A stretch of 35,584 nt of DNA from Thaumarchaeota archaeon casp-thauma4 (GTDB lineage: Archaea; Thermoproteota; Nitrososphaeria; Nitrososphaerales; Nitrosopumilaceae): the NCBI GenBank assembly GCA_001510295.1, contig LFEZ01000002.1, forward strand, positions 1 through 35,584, written 5' to 3'. Made by a program: the position numbers and the translations under genes. The notes under the pieces were generated by a model. The model made no database searches. It saw only the letters and a program-made list of their open reading frames with translations, and had not been told where the DNA came from. Position 1 is the stretch's first letter. The number at the start of each line of letters is the position of its first letter. Below, one piece after another: positions 16,474 through 24,768 of this stretch.

Positions 16474-17139
16474 ATGGACATTATAAAATACGATATTTAC
16501 AGTGGTCCGAATATTGGGATTTACAGTACAGTAAATGATGAGTTTGTATTTTTACCAAGAGGATTTGCAGAGGGGAAGTCTGAGAAATTATCAGAATATC
16601 TAAAAGTGAAACCATTAGAGATATCAATTGCAAATGCCAGAGTGTTAGGGATTTTGATGGTAGTCAATAATCATGGAATAATCATACCAAGTATATGTTC
16701 AGAAGGAGAGTTTAACCATATAAAGAAAAATACAGATCTCAACGTAGAAATTTTAGATGTAAAAAATAATGCACTTGGAAATATGATGAGTGTTAATGAT
16801 AAAGGCGGAATAGTTTCACCGTTAATCCCAAAAGAAGATTTACAAAAAATACAAGACGTGTTAGACATAGAAGTAATACAAAGCAAAATTGCAGGATTCC
16901 AACAAGTAGGTGCAGTGATGACTACATCAGAAAAAGCGACCATAGTGCATCCAGAAACTGACGAGGAAGATATGAAAACCATCAATAATTTGTTAGGAGG
17001 AAATATCGAAGCTGCGACAATTAATGGAGGAATACCATTTGTGTCATCAGGGATATTAGCGAATAAGAATTCAGTTGTGGTTGGTTCATTAACAAATGGA
17101 CCAGAAATAATGATGCTCACAAGAGCATTTCTACAGTAG
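16474..17139 (+). CDS. eif6: Translation initiation factor 6 (aIF6)
   Basis: A ribosome anti-association factor that binds the large subunit and prevents premature joining of the small subunit. The 221-residue product shows the internal pseudo-repeat of the pentein-like propeller. Repeats include a GPNIGIYS strand, ANARVLGILMVVNNHGIIIPS, NALGNMMSVNDKGGIVSPL, QQVGAVMTTSEKATIVHPE and NKNSVVVGSLTNGPEIMML. The ATG at 16474 was chosen because it gives the family's usual N-terminus and length. A GTG at 16405 would add 23 residues with no resemblance to the family. The gene overlaps the end of the convergent hisS gene by 9 bp. Confidence 0.95.
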   Translation: MDIIKYDIYSGPNIGIYSTVNDEFVFLPRGFAEGKSEKLSEYLKVKPLEISIANARVLGILMVVNNHGIIIPSICSEGEFNHIKKNTDLNVEILDVKNNALGNMMSVNDKGGIVSPLIPKEDLQKIQDVLDIEVIQSKIAGFQQVGAVMTTSEKATIVHPETDEEDMKTINNLLGGNIEAATINGGIPFVSSGILANKNSVVVGSLTNGPEIMMLTRAFLQ

Positions 17140-18402
17140 AATATTTTTGATATGTTCAAGTAATTCAGATATTGGAATTTGATTTTCATTTCTATTAGAC
17201 ATATTTCTAACAACAACCATATTTTTTGAAAATTCATCTGGACCTACAATAATAATAAATTTGGAATTTGTAGATTGTTCCATTTGTTTTTTTAGTGCCC
17301 TACCAGAAAGATCAATATCAGTTGGTATAGAATTTTCTCTCAGTAAAGATACAATTTTGATAGCATTTGATTTCATTTCATCATTTACATACAATACAGA
17401 TATTCTATCATCTTGTATTTTGAATGTAGAATTTTGATTTTCTAATGCTAAAATAATTCTTTCAACACCCCCAGCAACTCCGGTTGCGCCAAGATCACTT
17501 CTTCCAAAGACAGAGGGTAAATTATCATATCTTCCACCACCAACCAAAGCACCTATATCAAAAGTTTTATCGAATGCTTCAAAAACTACTCCAGAATAAT
17601 AATCAAGACCCCTAACAATTCCAAAATCAATTTGAATATTATTTACATTACGATTTTTTAGAGATTCAAACAATATTGTTAATTCAGACCAATTTTTAAA
17701 TTGAGTTATATCTAAAATTTTAGATATTTCTTCAGGAGTACCTTTAAGTTTAGAAAATTCTATTATTTTTTCTAATTTTTCTTTAGCGTATCCTTTTTTC
17801 TGATATTCAGAGATAATTTCTTGTTTTGATTTTTTCTGTATTTTATCGATTACACGAAAAATATCGGAAATAAGTTCAGGGTTATCAGATTCAAAGACTG
17901 ACGAAATATATGACTGGACAATTTTACGATGAGAAATACTTAGAATTATATTCTCAAGACCAAGATTTGAGAAAAATTTTGAGGTAAATTCAATAATTTC
18001 TGCGTCAGTTTCAGTATTTTGTTTTCCAAAAATTTCAATATCCCATTGATGAAAGAATCTGTATCTTCCTTTTTGTGGTTCGTCATATCTCCACACACCC
18101 CCAAATGCAGATATTTTTGCTGGAAGTTTCATAGATTTTTGTCCAGCCACGTATCGTGTCAGACCAACTGTGAAATCAAATCTTAATGAAACTTCTCGAT
18201 CACCTTTATCATTAAAAAAATAAACATCATCACGTATTGTAGGTCCACTCTTTGCTTCAATGACAGACATCAATTCGATTGGAGAAGGTTCCATTAACTC
18301 AAATCCAAATATCTTAGAAGTTAAGAGAAATTTTTCTCGAATATATTCTATTTTTTGCATTTCATTATTTTCGAAATCTTTCATTCCACGTGGTAGATCC
18401 AT
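17131..18402 (-). CDS. hisS: Histidyl-tRNA synthetase
   Basis: A 423-residue class II aminoacyl-tRNA synthetase. The N-terminus has the LPRGMKDF start, and motif 2 is WRYDEPQKGRYRFFHQWDIE. The histidine-specific loops GLDYYSGVVFEAF and GGGRYDNL and the motif 3 region TGVAGGVERI follow. The C-terminal ~90 residues are the anticodon-binding domain (VDLSGRALKKQ-like segment and IIVGPDE). The length matches the family. It is transcribed alone, convergent with aIF6 (9 bp tail overlap) and divergent from archease. A weak CCTAAATTC lies at promoter distance upstream. Confidence 0.97.
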   Translation of the reverse strand: MDLPRGMKDFENNEMQKIEYIREKFLLTSKIFGFELMEPSPIELMSVIEAKSGPTIRDDVYFFNDKGDREVSLRFDFTVGLTRYVAGQKSMKLPAKISAFGGVWRYDEPQKGRYRFFHQWDIEIFGKQNTETDAEIIEFTSKFFSNLGLENIILSISHRKIVQSYISSVFESDNPELISDIFRVIDKIQKKSKQEIISEYQKKGYAKEKLEKIIEFSKLKGTPEEISKILDITQFKNWSELTILFESLKNRNVNNIQIDFGIVRGLDYYSGVVFEAFDKTFDIGALVGGGRYDNLPSVFGRSDLGATGVAGGVERIILALENQNSTFKIQDDRISVLYVNDEMKSNAIKIVSLLRENSIPTDIDLSGRALKKQMEQSTNSKFIIIVGPDEFSKNMVVVRNMSNRNENQIPISELLEHIKNILL

Positions 18403-18456
18403 TTACAAAAAAAATTGAAACAAAGAATTTAGGCTTTACTGTTATAGTTGTAACTA

Positions 18457-18465
18457 ATTTATAAC
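18457..18465 (+). promoter_or_regulatory. TATA box for the archease gene
   Basis: ATTTATAAC is centred about 25 nt before the ATG at 18485. Confidence 0.5.
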
Positions 18466-18484
18466 AGAATATTAGAAATATGGA

Positions 18485-18901
18485 ATGAGTTACAAAACAT
18501 TAGAACATGCAACTGATGCAATAATTGAAGTGACAGCAGATAATTTGGAAGAGGCATTTGAGGTAGCAGGAATTTCAGTTATAGATACAATTCTAAATAG
18601 GTCTAAAGTTGAAGAAAATAATAGTAAAAAGATAACAGTAAAAGGAAAAGATTTGGAATACTTGTTGTATAATTGGCTTGAAGAAATTATAATTTTAACT
18701 ATTACAGATGGATTTGCTGGAAAAAGAATTTTATTAGATATTACGAAAAATGATGAATACCAAATAAATGCTGAAATTTTTGGAGAATTAATAAATTTGA
18801 GAAAACATGAATTTAAAGTTGAAATAAAATCCCCTACATTTCATGAAATGGAAATTGAAATAAAGGAAAAGGTTAGGATGAAATACTTACTTGATTTGTA
18901 A
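18485..18901 (+). CDS. Archease (RtcB tRNA-ligase activator)
   Basis: A 138-residue member of the archease family. The N-terminus YKTLEHATDAIIEV carries the conserved His-Asp pair. The middle has the LLYNWLEEII helix. The C-terminus ends in YLLDL, where the family keeps a calcium-binding aspartate. Archease promotes guanylylation and turnover of the RNA ligase RtcB, which joins tRNA exon halves after intron removal. RtcB itself is not in this window. The length is typical. The gene is followed 32 bp later by a thioredoxin gene that seems to have its own AT-rich control region. Confidence 0.93.
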   Translation: MSYKTLEHATDAIIEVTADNLEEAFEVAGISVIDTILNRSKVEENNSKKITVKGKDLEYLLYNWLEEIIILTITDGFAGKRILLDITKNDEYQINAEIFGELINLRKHEFKVEIKSPTFHEMEIEIKEKVRMKYLLDL

Positions 18902-18917
18902 TACAATAAATATTGTA
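18902..18917. promoter_or_regulatory. Perfect inverted repeat in the thioredoxin promoter region (candidate operator)
   Basis: TACAATA-AA-TATTGTA is a 7 bp perfect inverted repeat with a 2 bp centre. It is centred ~24 nt before the ATG at 18934, overlapping the place where a TATA box should be. A dimeric regulator could bind here, but at this AT content it may also be chance. Confidence 0.35.
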
Positions 18918-18933
18918 ATTAAAATAAAAGATT

Positions 18934-19344
18934 ATGGAAGATAATGAATTTGAAAGAATACAGAAAAAACAATTAGAAGATTTACTTAAACAGCAAAATC
19001 TTAACATTATTTTAGATAAAACACCAGTGATGGAGTTAACATCAGAAAATTTTAATCAAGAAATTAGCAATAACGATTTACTTTTGGTAGATTTTTGGGC
19101 TGAGTGGTGTGGACCTTGTAAATCAATGCATCCGATATTTACTAGAATGGCAAAAAAATACAAACGTGTTAGATTTGCAAGACTAAATGTGGATAATGCA
19201 CAAGACATTGCAATGAAATATGGAGTTCAATCAATTCCAACATTCGTCATGTTCAAAAATGGAGAAATTGTAAATACAATGGTTGGAGCAGTAGGAGAAC
19301 CAGGAATACACATGATTTGTAAAAAATTTATAGATAATCAGTAA
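18934..19344 (+). CDS. Thioredoxin with an N-terminal charged extension
   Basis: A 136-residue thioredoxin. The active site WAEWCGPCK has Cys59 and Cys62, the cis-proline loop is QSIPTFV, and the C-terminal helix is intact, so it should be redox-active. About 30 residues of charged sequence rich in Lys, Glu and Gln precede the domain (NEFERIQKKQLEDLLKQQN), predicted as an amphipathic helix with no signal peptide. It is distinct from the second, standard-length thioredoxin at 29947-30279. The extension may dock a partner or mediate oligomerisation; that is inference. The gene overlaps the convergent infB end by 7 bp. Confidence 0.92.
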   Translation: MEDNEFERIQKKQLEDLLKQQNLNIILDKTPVMELTSENFNQEISNNDLLLVDFWAEWCGPCKSMHPIFTRMAKKYKRVRFARLNVDNAQDIAMKYGVQSIPTFVMFKNGEIVNTMVGAVGEPGIHMICKKFIDNQ

Positions 19345-21119
19345 CCGTAGACAGGATTGATTTCTCTTTGTATGCGAACGATTTCATTTAATGTTTGTAA
19401 TTCTTCAGAAGTAAGTTTGTGAGCATATTTTTTTAAAAGTTGTTTTGCTTCTGATGTAGATGGTAAAGTATAGAACACATCTTCTTCATTCACCTGTCGT
19501 CCAATTGTAACATTTTGCACAGAGCATGCAACTTCTTCACCAATTTTAACTTCTTTTACAGTTTTACCATCAGCTTCAAGAGAATGAATGTTTCCAATTT
19601 TTTTACCAGTTTTATTTGTAAATGCAATTTTTTGTCGAAGTATACCAACGTCTACACGTATACCAAATACAGCAGGATTGTTATTACGAAAAGTATAACC
19701 TTTTAGAAAAGTGAATTTTGATATTGGAGTAAATTCTTTAAAGATTGAATTTTCAAGATCAGATTTGTCATCATCCACCCATTGAGAGTAAGTATCAATT
19801 AAACTATAGATTATTTTATCTTCAAATATCTTTATGTGACTTTCATCACATTCAATTTTTGCATCATCAAATACCTTAACATTAAATGATAAAATTACTC
19901 CAAGATGACGATCTTTAGCTTTGATAGCTTTTGCTTGCATTACATTTCTATGTGTAACAGGACCAATGTCGGCTTTTGCAATAGGAACTTGTTGTCTTCG
20001 AAGCATTTCAGTAATTGCTTCCAATGAACCAATTGTATCACATTTCAAAATTACCCCAGTTGTTTCAGTATCAATAAAGACAGATTGCATTTCAGATTCA
20101 AGTATTTTTTTGAATTCTTGTGCAGTTTCTAGATTTGAAGATGCATAAACAGTAGTTCCTGGAAGAACTCCTTCTAGATCAGGAGATGCAATTTTTATTC
20201 CTGCCGCGGCTTGTACTGCATCTATTGGTTTGAATTTATCTCGTGGATCACGCATTTCATCTAAAGCCTTTGGCAGTAAGAGAGCTTTCGGTTTTGTAAT
20301 TATTACTGAATCTCTTTTTGCAATAATAATATTATCATCTTTTTTCAGATAACCATCAATTAGTATCATATTTGCAGTAGGGCCTAATCCAATCTCATCA
20401 TTTACTTCTAGAATAATTCCACGTGTTTGTTTTTCTTCTTGTTCTAGTTTTTTACTTAAAAATTGTTGTGTTAAACCAACTAAAACTGCCAATAACTCAG
20501 GTATTCCAACACCAGATCTAGCACTCACAGGTACAATTGATATCTCTTTTTTAAAATCTTGTACTCTGTAAAACGCTTCAGATTGATAACCTAGTATTGA
20601 TAATGCACCAACAACATTGTAGATTTGTTCATCAATGTTTGTCTGAATAGAAGGAGGTTGTTTCTTTATTGCTTGTGTTATATATGCATCATCTGTAGCT
20701 TGCCAACCAGATATCATATCGACTTTATTTAATGCAACTACAAATGGCACTTTACGGCTTTCAAGAATTTTTAAGCTCTCATTTGTTTGAGGTTGAAATC
20801 CTCGATTAATGTCAACAACTAAGATTGCAATATCAGCAGCAGAACCACCTCTAGCTCGAAGATTTGTGAATACTTCGTGTCCAGGTGTGTCAATTACTAA
20901 AAGTCCAGGAACTTTATTTTCTGCTTTTCCTAGTTTTTCATAGAGTGAACCACATAATTTTTGAATAACTTCATCAGGTAAGAAACTCGCTCCAATATGT
21001 TGAGTTATACCACCAGCTTCTCGACCTTGTACACCAGTTCCTCGAATTTTATCTAAAAGGGATGTTTTCCCTGAATCAACATGACCTAATACGGCCACTA
21101 TGGGTTGTCTTATACGCAA
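19338..21119 (-). CDS. infB: Translation initiation factor aIF5B (archaeal IF2)
   Basis: A 593-residue GTPase that promotes subunit joining and initiator-tRNA placement. The G1 motif is GHVDSGKT (12-19), G3 is DTPGH (77-81) and G4 is NKVD (131-134). These are followed by the beta-barrel domain II, an alpha/beta domain and the C-terminal barrel and helices. The length matches archaeal aIF5B, which lacks the long eukaryotic N-terminal region. No intein is present. It is the last gene of the rpl7ae-rps28e-rpl24e-ndk-infB operon, starting 6 bp after ndk, a gene order widespread in archaea. Confidence 0.97.
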   Translation of the reverse strand: MRIRQPIVAVLGHVDSGKTSLLDKIRGTGVQGREAGGITQHIGASFLPDEVIQKLCGSLYEKLGKAENKVPGLLVIDTPGHEVFTNLRARGGSAADIAILVVDINRGFQPQTNESLKILESRKVPFVVALNKVDMISGWQATDDAYITQAIKKQPPSIQTNIDEQIYNVVGALSILGYQSEAFYRVQDFKKEISIVPVSARSGVGIPELLAVLVGLTQQFLSKKLEQEEKQTRGIILEVNDEIGLGPTANMILIDGYLKKDDNIIIAKRDSVIITKPKALLLPKALDEMRDPRDKFKPIDAVQAAAGIKIASPDLEGVLPGTTVYASSNLETAQEFKKILESEMQSVFIDTETTGVILKCDTIGSLEAITEMLRRQQVPIAKADIGPVTHRNVMQAKAIKAKDRHLGVILSFNVKVFDDAKIECDESHIKIFEDKIIYSLIDTYSQWVDDDKSDLENSIFKEFTPISKFTFLKGYTFRNNNPAVFGIRVDVGILRQKIAFTNKTGKKIGNIHSLEADGKTVKEVKIGEEVACSVQNVTIGRQVNEEDVFYTLPSTSEAKQLLKKYAHKLTSEELQTLNEIVRIQREINPVYGY

Positions 21120-21125
21120 TGTGAA

Positions 21126-21527
21126 TCACTTGAATACCACACTTACTTCTTTATCAAAGCTTTCTGTTGAATCAGATGCATGAATGATGTTTTCAGTGAA
21201 ACCCAGACCAAAATCACCTCTGATGGAACCAGGTTCAGCTTCAGAGGATTTTGTCGCACCAACCATTTGTCTAGTTGTAGCAACAGCATTATTGCCTTCT
21301 ACAACTGTAACGACAACTGGACCAGATGTCATATACTCTAGTAGTTCACCAAAAAACGATTTGTCTTTATGAACTGAATAAAACTCTGTTGCTAATTCTT
21401 TTGTAAATGTGAACATCTTTAATTTTAGTATGGTAAAACCCTTTTTTTCAAATCTTGAAATTATTTCTCCAACTAATTTTCGTTGGACGCCGTCTGGTTT
21501 TACAATGAATAATGTTTGTTCAGACAA
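21126..21527 (-). CDS. ndk: Nucleoside diphosphate kinase
   Basis: A phosphotransferase that equilibrates NTPs and NDPs through a phosphohistidine. The N-terminus is EQTLFIVKPDGVQRKLVGEI, the substrate segment is TSGPVVVTVVEG, and the active-site region is IIHASDSTESFDKE, containing the catalytic histidine. I chose the TTG at 21527, which gives the family's standard N-terminus and starts one base after the L24e stop codon. An in-frame GTG at 21551 would add eight residues and overlap L24e by 23 bp. The kinase sits in the middle of a translation operon, as in many archaea, perhaps to supply GTP for the factor encoded next. Confidence 0.95.
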   Translation of the reverse strand: MSEQTLFIVKPDGVQRKLVGEIISRFEKKGFTILKLKMFTFTKELATEFYSVHKDKSFFGELLEYMTSGPVVVTVVEGNNAVATTRQMVGATKSSEAEPGSIRGDFGLGFTENIIHASDSTESFDKEVSVVFK

Positions 21528-21528
21528 T

Positions 21529-21732
21529 TTACTTCTTAACTTTAATTCCACCTTTAACGTATTTCTTGGTCCATTTGAATTTTCTAGGATCTCGTTTTAG
21601 ATCAATTGCATTTTTTTTACATTTTGAAGAACAAAACCATCTTACAGTTCCATCATTTTTTACATTCATTGTTCCAGTACCTTTTGCTACAGGACGGTCA
21701 CAAAAACTACAAGGTTTTACTAATAGACTCAT
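21529..21732 (-). CDS. rpl24e: Ribosomal protein L24e
   Basis: A 67-residue zinc-finger protein of the large subunit. Four cysteines form the site: C-x2-C near residues 8-11 (PCSFCDRP) and C-x3-C near 34-38 (FCSSKCKK). The basic tail ends GGIKVKK. Length and motif spacing are typical of archaeal L24e. It lies 9 bp after rps28e in the translation operon and is followed immediately by ndk. Confidence 0.96.
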   Translation of the reverse strand: MSLLVKPCSFCDRPVAKGTGTMNVKNDGTVRWFCSSKCKKNAIDLKRDPRKFKWTKKYVKGGIKVKK

Positions 21733-21741
21733 AATGTATCA

Positions 21742-21966
21742 CTAATGTAATTTCTTTGCCTCGCGTTCAGTTTCACGTAAAATGAGAACTTCTCCAACTC
21801 TAGGAGAACCTTTTACATTTCTAGTAAGAACACGACCTTTGTCTTTACCTTCACGAACTTTAACTCTAACTTGAATGACTTCTCCTGCAATACCAGTTCT
21901 TCCGACAATTTGAATAATATCTGCAGGACTAGATTGATCAGTTACTGATTCTTTTTGCTGACTCAT
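21742..21966 (-). CDS. rps28e: Ribosomal protein S28e
   Basis: A 74-residue small-subunit protein with an OB-fold. The diagnostic segments are [37 protein letters not shown] and the [13 protein letters not shown]-terminus. The first ~15 residues ([13 protein letters not shown]) form a short polar extension. The ATG overlaps the rpl7ae stop by 4 bp, so translation is coupled. Confidence 0.96.
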   Translation of the reverse strand: MSQQKESVTDQSSPADIIQIVGRTGIAGEVIQVRVKVREGKDKGRVLTRNVKGSPRVGEVLILRETEREAKKLH

Positions 21967-22349
21967 TGTTTAGTCGAGCCACCTTTTAGTTTAGCTAGTG
22001 ATGCAACTACTTCATCAACGATATGTGATGCATCTCCTGAATCTAATATAGCAGCGGCAGCTGAAGTGACTTCAATTCCAAGAGCTTTTCCTAGTTCTTG
22101 TTTACTTGGAACAAATGCATATGCAGCCTTTTGTTCTTCACAGATTAATGGAAGATGAGCTACAACCTCTGGAGGGTCTACATCTTCTGCAATAATGATT
22201 AATTTGCTAATTCCACGTTCAATGGCTTTTGTAGCCTCATTCGTACCTCTGACAACTTTACCAGACGTAACAGATACTCTTAGGGCTTCAAGGATCGGAC
22301 TAACAAGTTCTTCAGGTGTTTCAAATTTCACATAATATGGTTTAGCCAT
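21963..22349 (-). CDS. rpl7ae: Ribosomal protein L7Ae (K-turn-binding protein)
   Basis: A K-turn RNA-binding protein found in the large ribosomal subunit and in archaeal box C/D and H/ACA RNPs and RNase P. The 128-residue product has the [17 protein letters not shown]-binding helix, the [21 protein letters not shown] core and the [12 protein letters not shown] region. The ATG at 22349 was preferred over the ATG at 22358. It gives the usual MAKPYYV start and sits 26 nt downstream of a TATA box, consistent with a leaderless first gene. It heads the five-gene translation operon. Confidence 0.96.
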   Translation of the reverse strand: MAKPYYVKFETPEELVSPILEALRVSVTSGKVVRGTNEATKAIERGISKLIIIAEDVDPPEVVAHLPLICEEQKAAYAFVPSKQELGKALGIEVTSAAAAILDSGDASHIVDEVVASLAKLKGGSTKQ

Positions 22350-22370
22350 TATCAGCATGCTCCAAAATGG

Positions 22371-22380
22371 TCTTAAATAT
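22371..22380 (-). promoter_or_regulatory. TATA box of the rpl7ae-infB operon
   Basis: The minus strand reads ATATTTAAGA, centred 26 nt before the preferred rpl7ae ATG at 22349. The spacing supports that start over the one at 22358. Confidence 0.6.
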
Positions 22381-22384
22381 GTTA

Positions 22385-23728
22385 TCAGGAAAGAATTAAT
22401 TTGGTTTTTTCAACAAAATTAGAGATTAATGAATCAAGATTTTGTTGAGAGTTCGATTCGCCATAAATCCTGATAATTGGTTCTGTTCCACTTGGTCTAA
22501 TCATAACCCAATTGTTTTCATCTATTTGGATTTTGATTCCATCAGAGGTGTTTGAATCGGGAAATTCTCTCAAAAGTTCTGAAATAACAGTTTTTGATTG
22601 TTCTAAAGAACATTCTATCTTTGTTTTAGTAGTAAAACTAGGTGGAAGATTTTTGATGTTTTGACTTAGATTTAATTCAGATTTGGATAGTAGTTCTAAC
22701 ATTAACGCTAAAGTCATAGCACCATCTCGTACATGATTATGTTTTCCAAACATAAATCCTCCATTTTCTTCATAACCAATTAACGCATCATCAGTTACCA
22801 TTCGTCTAGAAACTTCTACACTACCCACTTTTGTTCGTACTACATGAGAATTACTTTTTTCAACAATAGTTTCAATAATGTTACCAGAGTTTAAACAGGT
22901 CACTACTTGTGAATTTGGATATTGTTGAAGTAAATAATCACAAAGAAGCAATGCAGAACTATCACCTGTTAAAATTTTTCCAGTTTCATCACAGAAAATA
23001 CTTCTATCACCATCACCATCAAATGCAATTCCAAAGTTGGAGTTTGTGTCAGTAACTAAACCGGATAATTCACCAAGATTTTGAGATGTAGGTTCTGAAC
23101 CACGACCTGGAAAATCACCGTCAATCTTTTCATTTATGGTGTATACATCACATCCTAATTTTTCACATAATTGAGTTGCAGTAACAGATTGTGCACCATT
23201 TCCAAGATCTATACAAATTTTGAATTTTTTTGCTTTGATAGAATGAATATCAATTAAGGAAATTATTCCATCAATGTAGGTAGAAATGACATTTTTTTCT
23301 TCAAATGATTTACCAAAAATATTAGGCCTAATCCAATTTTTTTCATCAAAAATTTCCTCTATTTTTCGTTCATCCTCACGAGAAATTTCAACACCATCAA
23401 ATGCAACCGGCTTTATTCCATTGTATTGTGGCGGATTATGTGATGCAGTAATCATCAATCCACCATCATATCCTAATTTTTTTGTTGCATATTCCAAACA
23501 AGGGGTAGGAACAAGTCCGGCTACATAACAATCTAAACCTGAATAATTTAATGCTGAAGAAACAATTTTTGTGACAATAGGACTAGAATGTCTGCCGTCA
23601 TACCCCACCAAAATTTTTCCTTTTTTGAAATATGCAGACAATGACATTACAAGATCATTTATAAATTCCAGTGTAAAGTCCTCAGAAAAAACACCACGAA
23701 CACCATTAGTGCCAAATAATTTTTTCAT
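22385..23728 (-). CDS. glmM: Phosphoglucosamine mutase / phosphohexomutase
   Basis: A 447-residue alpha-D-phosphohexomutase. The start KKLFGTNGVRGVF is GlmM-like. The phosphoserine loop is TASHNPP (Ser96), the magnesium site is DGDGDR (237-242) and the sugar-phosphate loop is RPSGTEP near the C-terminus. The likely reaction is glucosamine-6-P to glucosamine-1-P for UDP-GlcNAc synthesis. Archaeal members may also act on glucose or mannose phosphates, so specificity is uncertain. UDP-GlcNAc would be a natural donor for the GT4 enzyme at 8424-9413. It appears to be transcribed alone. Its promoter region is shared with the divergent tRNA-Leu. Confidence 0.92.
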   Translation of the reverse strand: MKKLFGTNGVRGVFSEDFTLEFINDLVMSLSAYFKKGKILVGYDGRHSSPIVTKIVSSALNYSGLDCYVAGLVPTPCLEYATKKLGYDGGLMITASHNPPQYNGIKPVAFDGVEISREDERKIEEIFDEKNWIRPNIFGKSFEEKNVISTYIDGIISLIDIHSIKAKKFKICIDLGNGAQSVTATQLCEKLGCDVYTINEKIDGDFPGRGSEPTSQNLGELSGLVTDTNSNFGIAFDGDGDRSIFCDETGKILTGDSSALLLCDYLLQQYPNSQVVTCLNSGNIIETIVEKSNSHVVRTKVGSVEVSRRMVTDDALIGYEENGGFMFGKHNHVRDGAMTLALMLELLSKSELNLSQNIKNLPPSFTTKTKIECSLEQSKTVISELLREFPDSNTSDGIKIQIDENNWVMIRPSGTEPIIRIYGESNSQQNLDSLISNFVEKTKLILS

Positions 23729-23745
23729 ATTTTTAATTCAATACC

Positions 23746-23754
23746 GATAAATTT
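23746..23754. promoter_or_regulatory. Shared TATA-like box for tRNA-Leu (+) and glmM (-)
   Basis: GATAAATTT is centred 26 nt before the tRNA 5' end on the plus strand. Its complement AAATTTATC lies ~22 nt before the glmM ATG, so one AT-rich site may serve both directions. Confidence 0.4.
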
Positions 23755-23775
23755 GTCTGTTGTTGCACAATCCTT

Positions 23776-23860
23776 GCGGGTGTCGCCCAGCCTGGTCAAA
23801 GGCGCAGGGTTTAGGACCCTGTCTCTTAGGAGTTCGTGGGTTCGAATCCCACCACCCGCA
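23776..23860 (+). tRNA. tRNA-Leu (anticodon UAG)
   Basis: The acceptor GCGGGTG pairs with CACCCGC. The anticodon stem CAGGG/CCCTG encloses the loop TTTAGGA, giving anticodon TAG. A long variable arm with a CTC/GAG stem marks a class II tRNA, and the T arm is GTGGG-TTCGAAT-CCCAC. The discriminator is A, as expected for Leu. No intron and no encoded CCA. Confidence 0.96.
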
Positions 23861-23912
23861 TTATTTGATTTTTTTTACAATATACCTTAAGCATATATGA
23901 CATTAAAGAGAA

Positions 23913-24764
23913 ATGTTGGCATTGAAAAAAACATTAATTGGAATTACAGTTGTAGGAAAAGATAAAGAAGGAATTGTAGCTAATTTTACTAATTTTGTTT
24001 TTGAACGAAAGGGTAACTTAGAGAGAGTTAATCAAAATGTCATAAAAGGTCTTTTTGGCATGTATTTGGAAGCATCATTTACAAAAAAAATTGATATTAA
24101 AAGATTTGATTCGGATTTAGAAAAACTAGGTAAACAATTGCATATGGAAGTTAACACACATCATGAATCAAATTCACAAAAAAATATAGCTGTCTTTGTA
24201 ACAAAGGAACCACATTGTCTTCAAGCATTAATTCGTGCACAAACAAGAAAAGAACTCAAAGGAAAGATCGTAGTAATGATAGGTACGGAGAATACTCTTT
24301 CAGTAATGGCTAAAAAAGCAAAGTTACCTTTTGTGTTAATTAATGAAAAAAGTCAAGATGAAGCAGAAGCAAAAATTATCCAAGTTTGTAAAAAATATGA
24401 TATAGATTTGATCGCATTAGCGAGATATATGAGAATATTGACACCAAATTTTGTTTGGAGATATCCAAATAGAATAATTAACATTCATCCATCATTACTA
24501 CCTGCATTTTCAGGAGCCATGGCTTATGAACAAGCTTTCGAAAGAGGAACAAAAATTATTGGAGTGACATCACATTATGTTACAGAGAATCTTGATCAAG
24601 GACCAATAATTTTCCAAGATTCGTTTGATGTAAAACCTGAACATACGTTAGAATCAATAAAACAAGCAGGACAGAAACTTGAAGCAGAGGTTTTGTTAAA
24701 GGCAGTAAGAATGCATCTAACAGATAAATTAGAAGTTAGATGGAGAAAAGTACACATAAAGTGA
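23913..24764 (+). CDS. purU: Formyltetrahydrofolate deformylase-like protein (PurU)
   Basis: A 283-residue protein with an N-terminal ACT-like domain (~7-80, ITVVGKDKEGIVANFTNFV) followed by a formyltransferase-fold domain. The catalytic set is present: Asn190 and His192 in INIHPSLLPAF and Asp228 in LDQGPII. PurU hydrolyses 10-formyl-tetrahydrofolate to formate and tetrahydrofolate. The ACT domain argues for PurU over GAR transformylase PurN, which has no such domain. Tetrahydrofolate versus another pterin carrier cannot be told from sequence. The creatininase-family gene follows 4 bp after the stop, so the two are probably co-transcribed. Confidence 0.88.
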   Translation: MLALKKTLIGITVVGKDKEGIVANFTNFVFERKGNLERVNQNVIKGLFGMYLEASFTKKIDIKRFDSDLEKLGKQLHMEVNTHHESNSQKNIAVFVTKEPHCLQALIRAQTRKELKGKIVVMIGTENTLSVMAKKAKLPFVLINEKSQDEAEAKIIQVCKKYDIDLIALARYMRILTPNFVWRYPNRIINIHPSLLPAFSGAMAYEQAFERGTKIIGVTSHYVTENLDQGPIIFQDSFDVKPEHTLESIKQAGQKLEAEVLLKAVRMHLTDKLEVRWRKVHIK

Positions 24765-24768
24765 TTTG

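Noticed and set aside
16671-17237. 188-residue open frame on the minus strand over aIF6
   Set aside because: Shadow of the clear aIF6 gene and the hisS end; no family features and no promoter.
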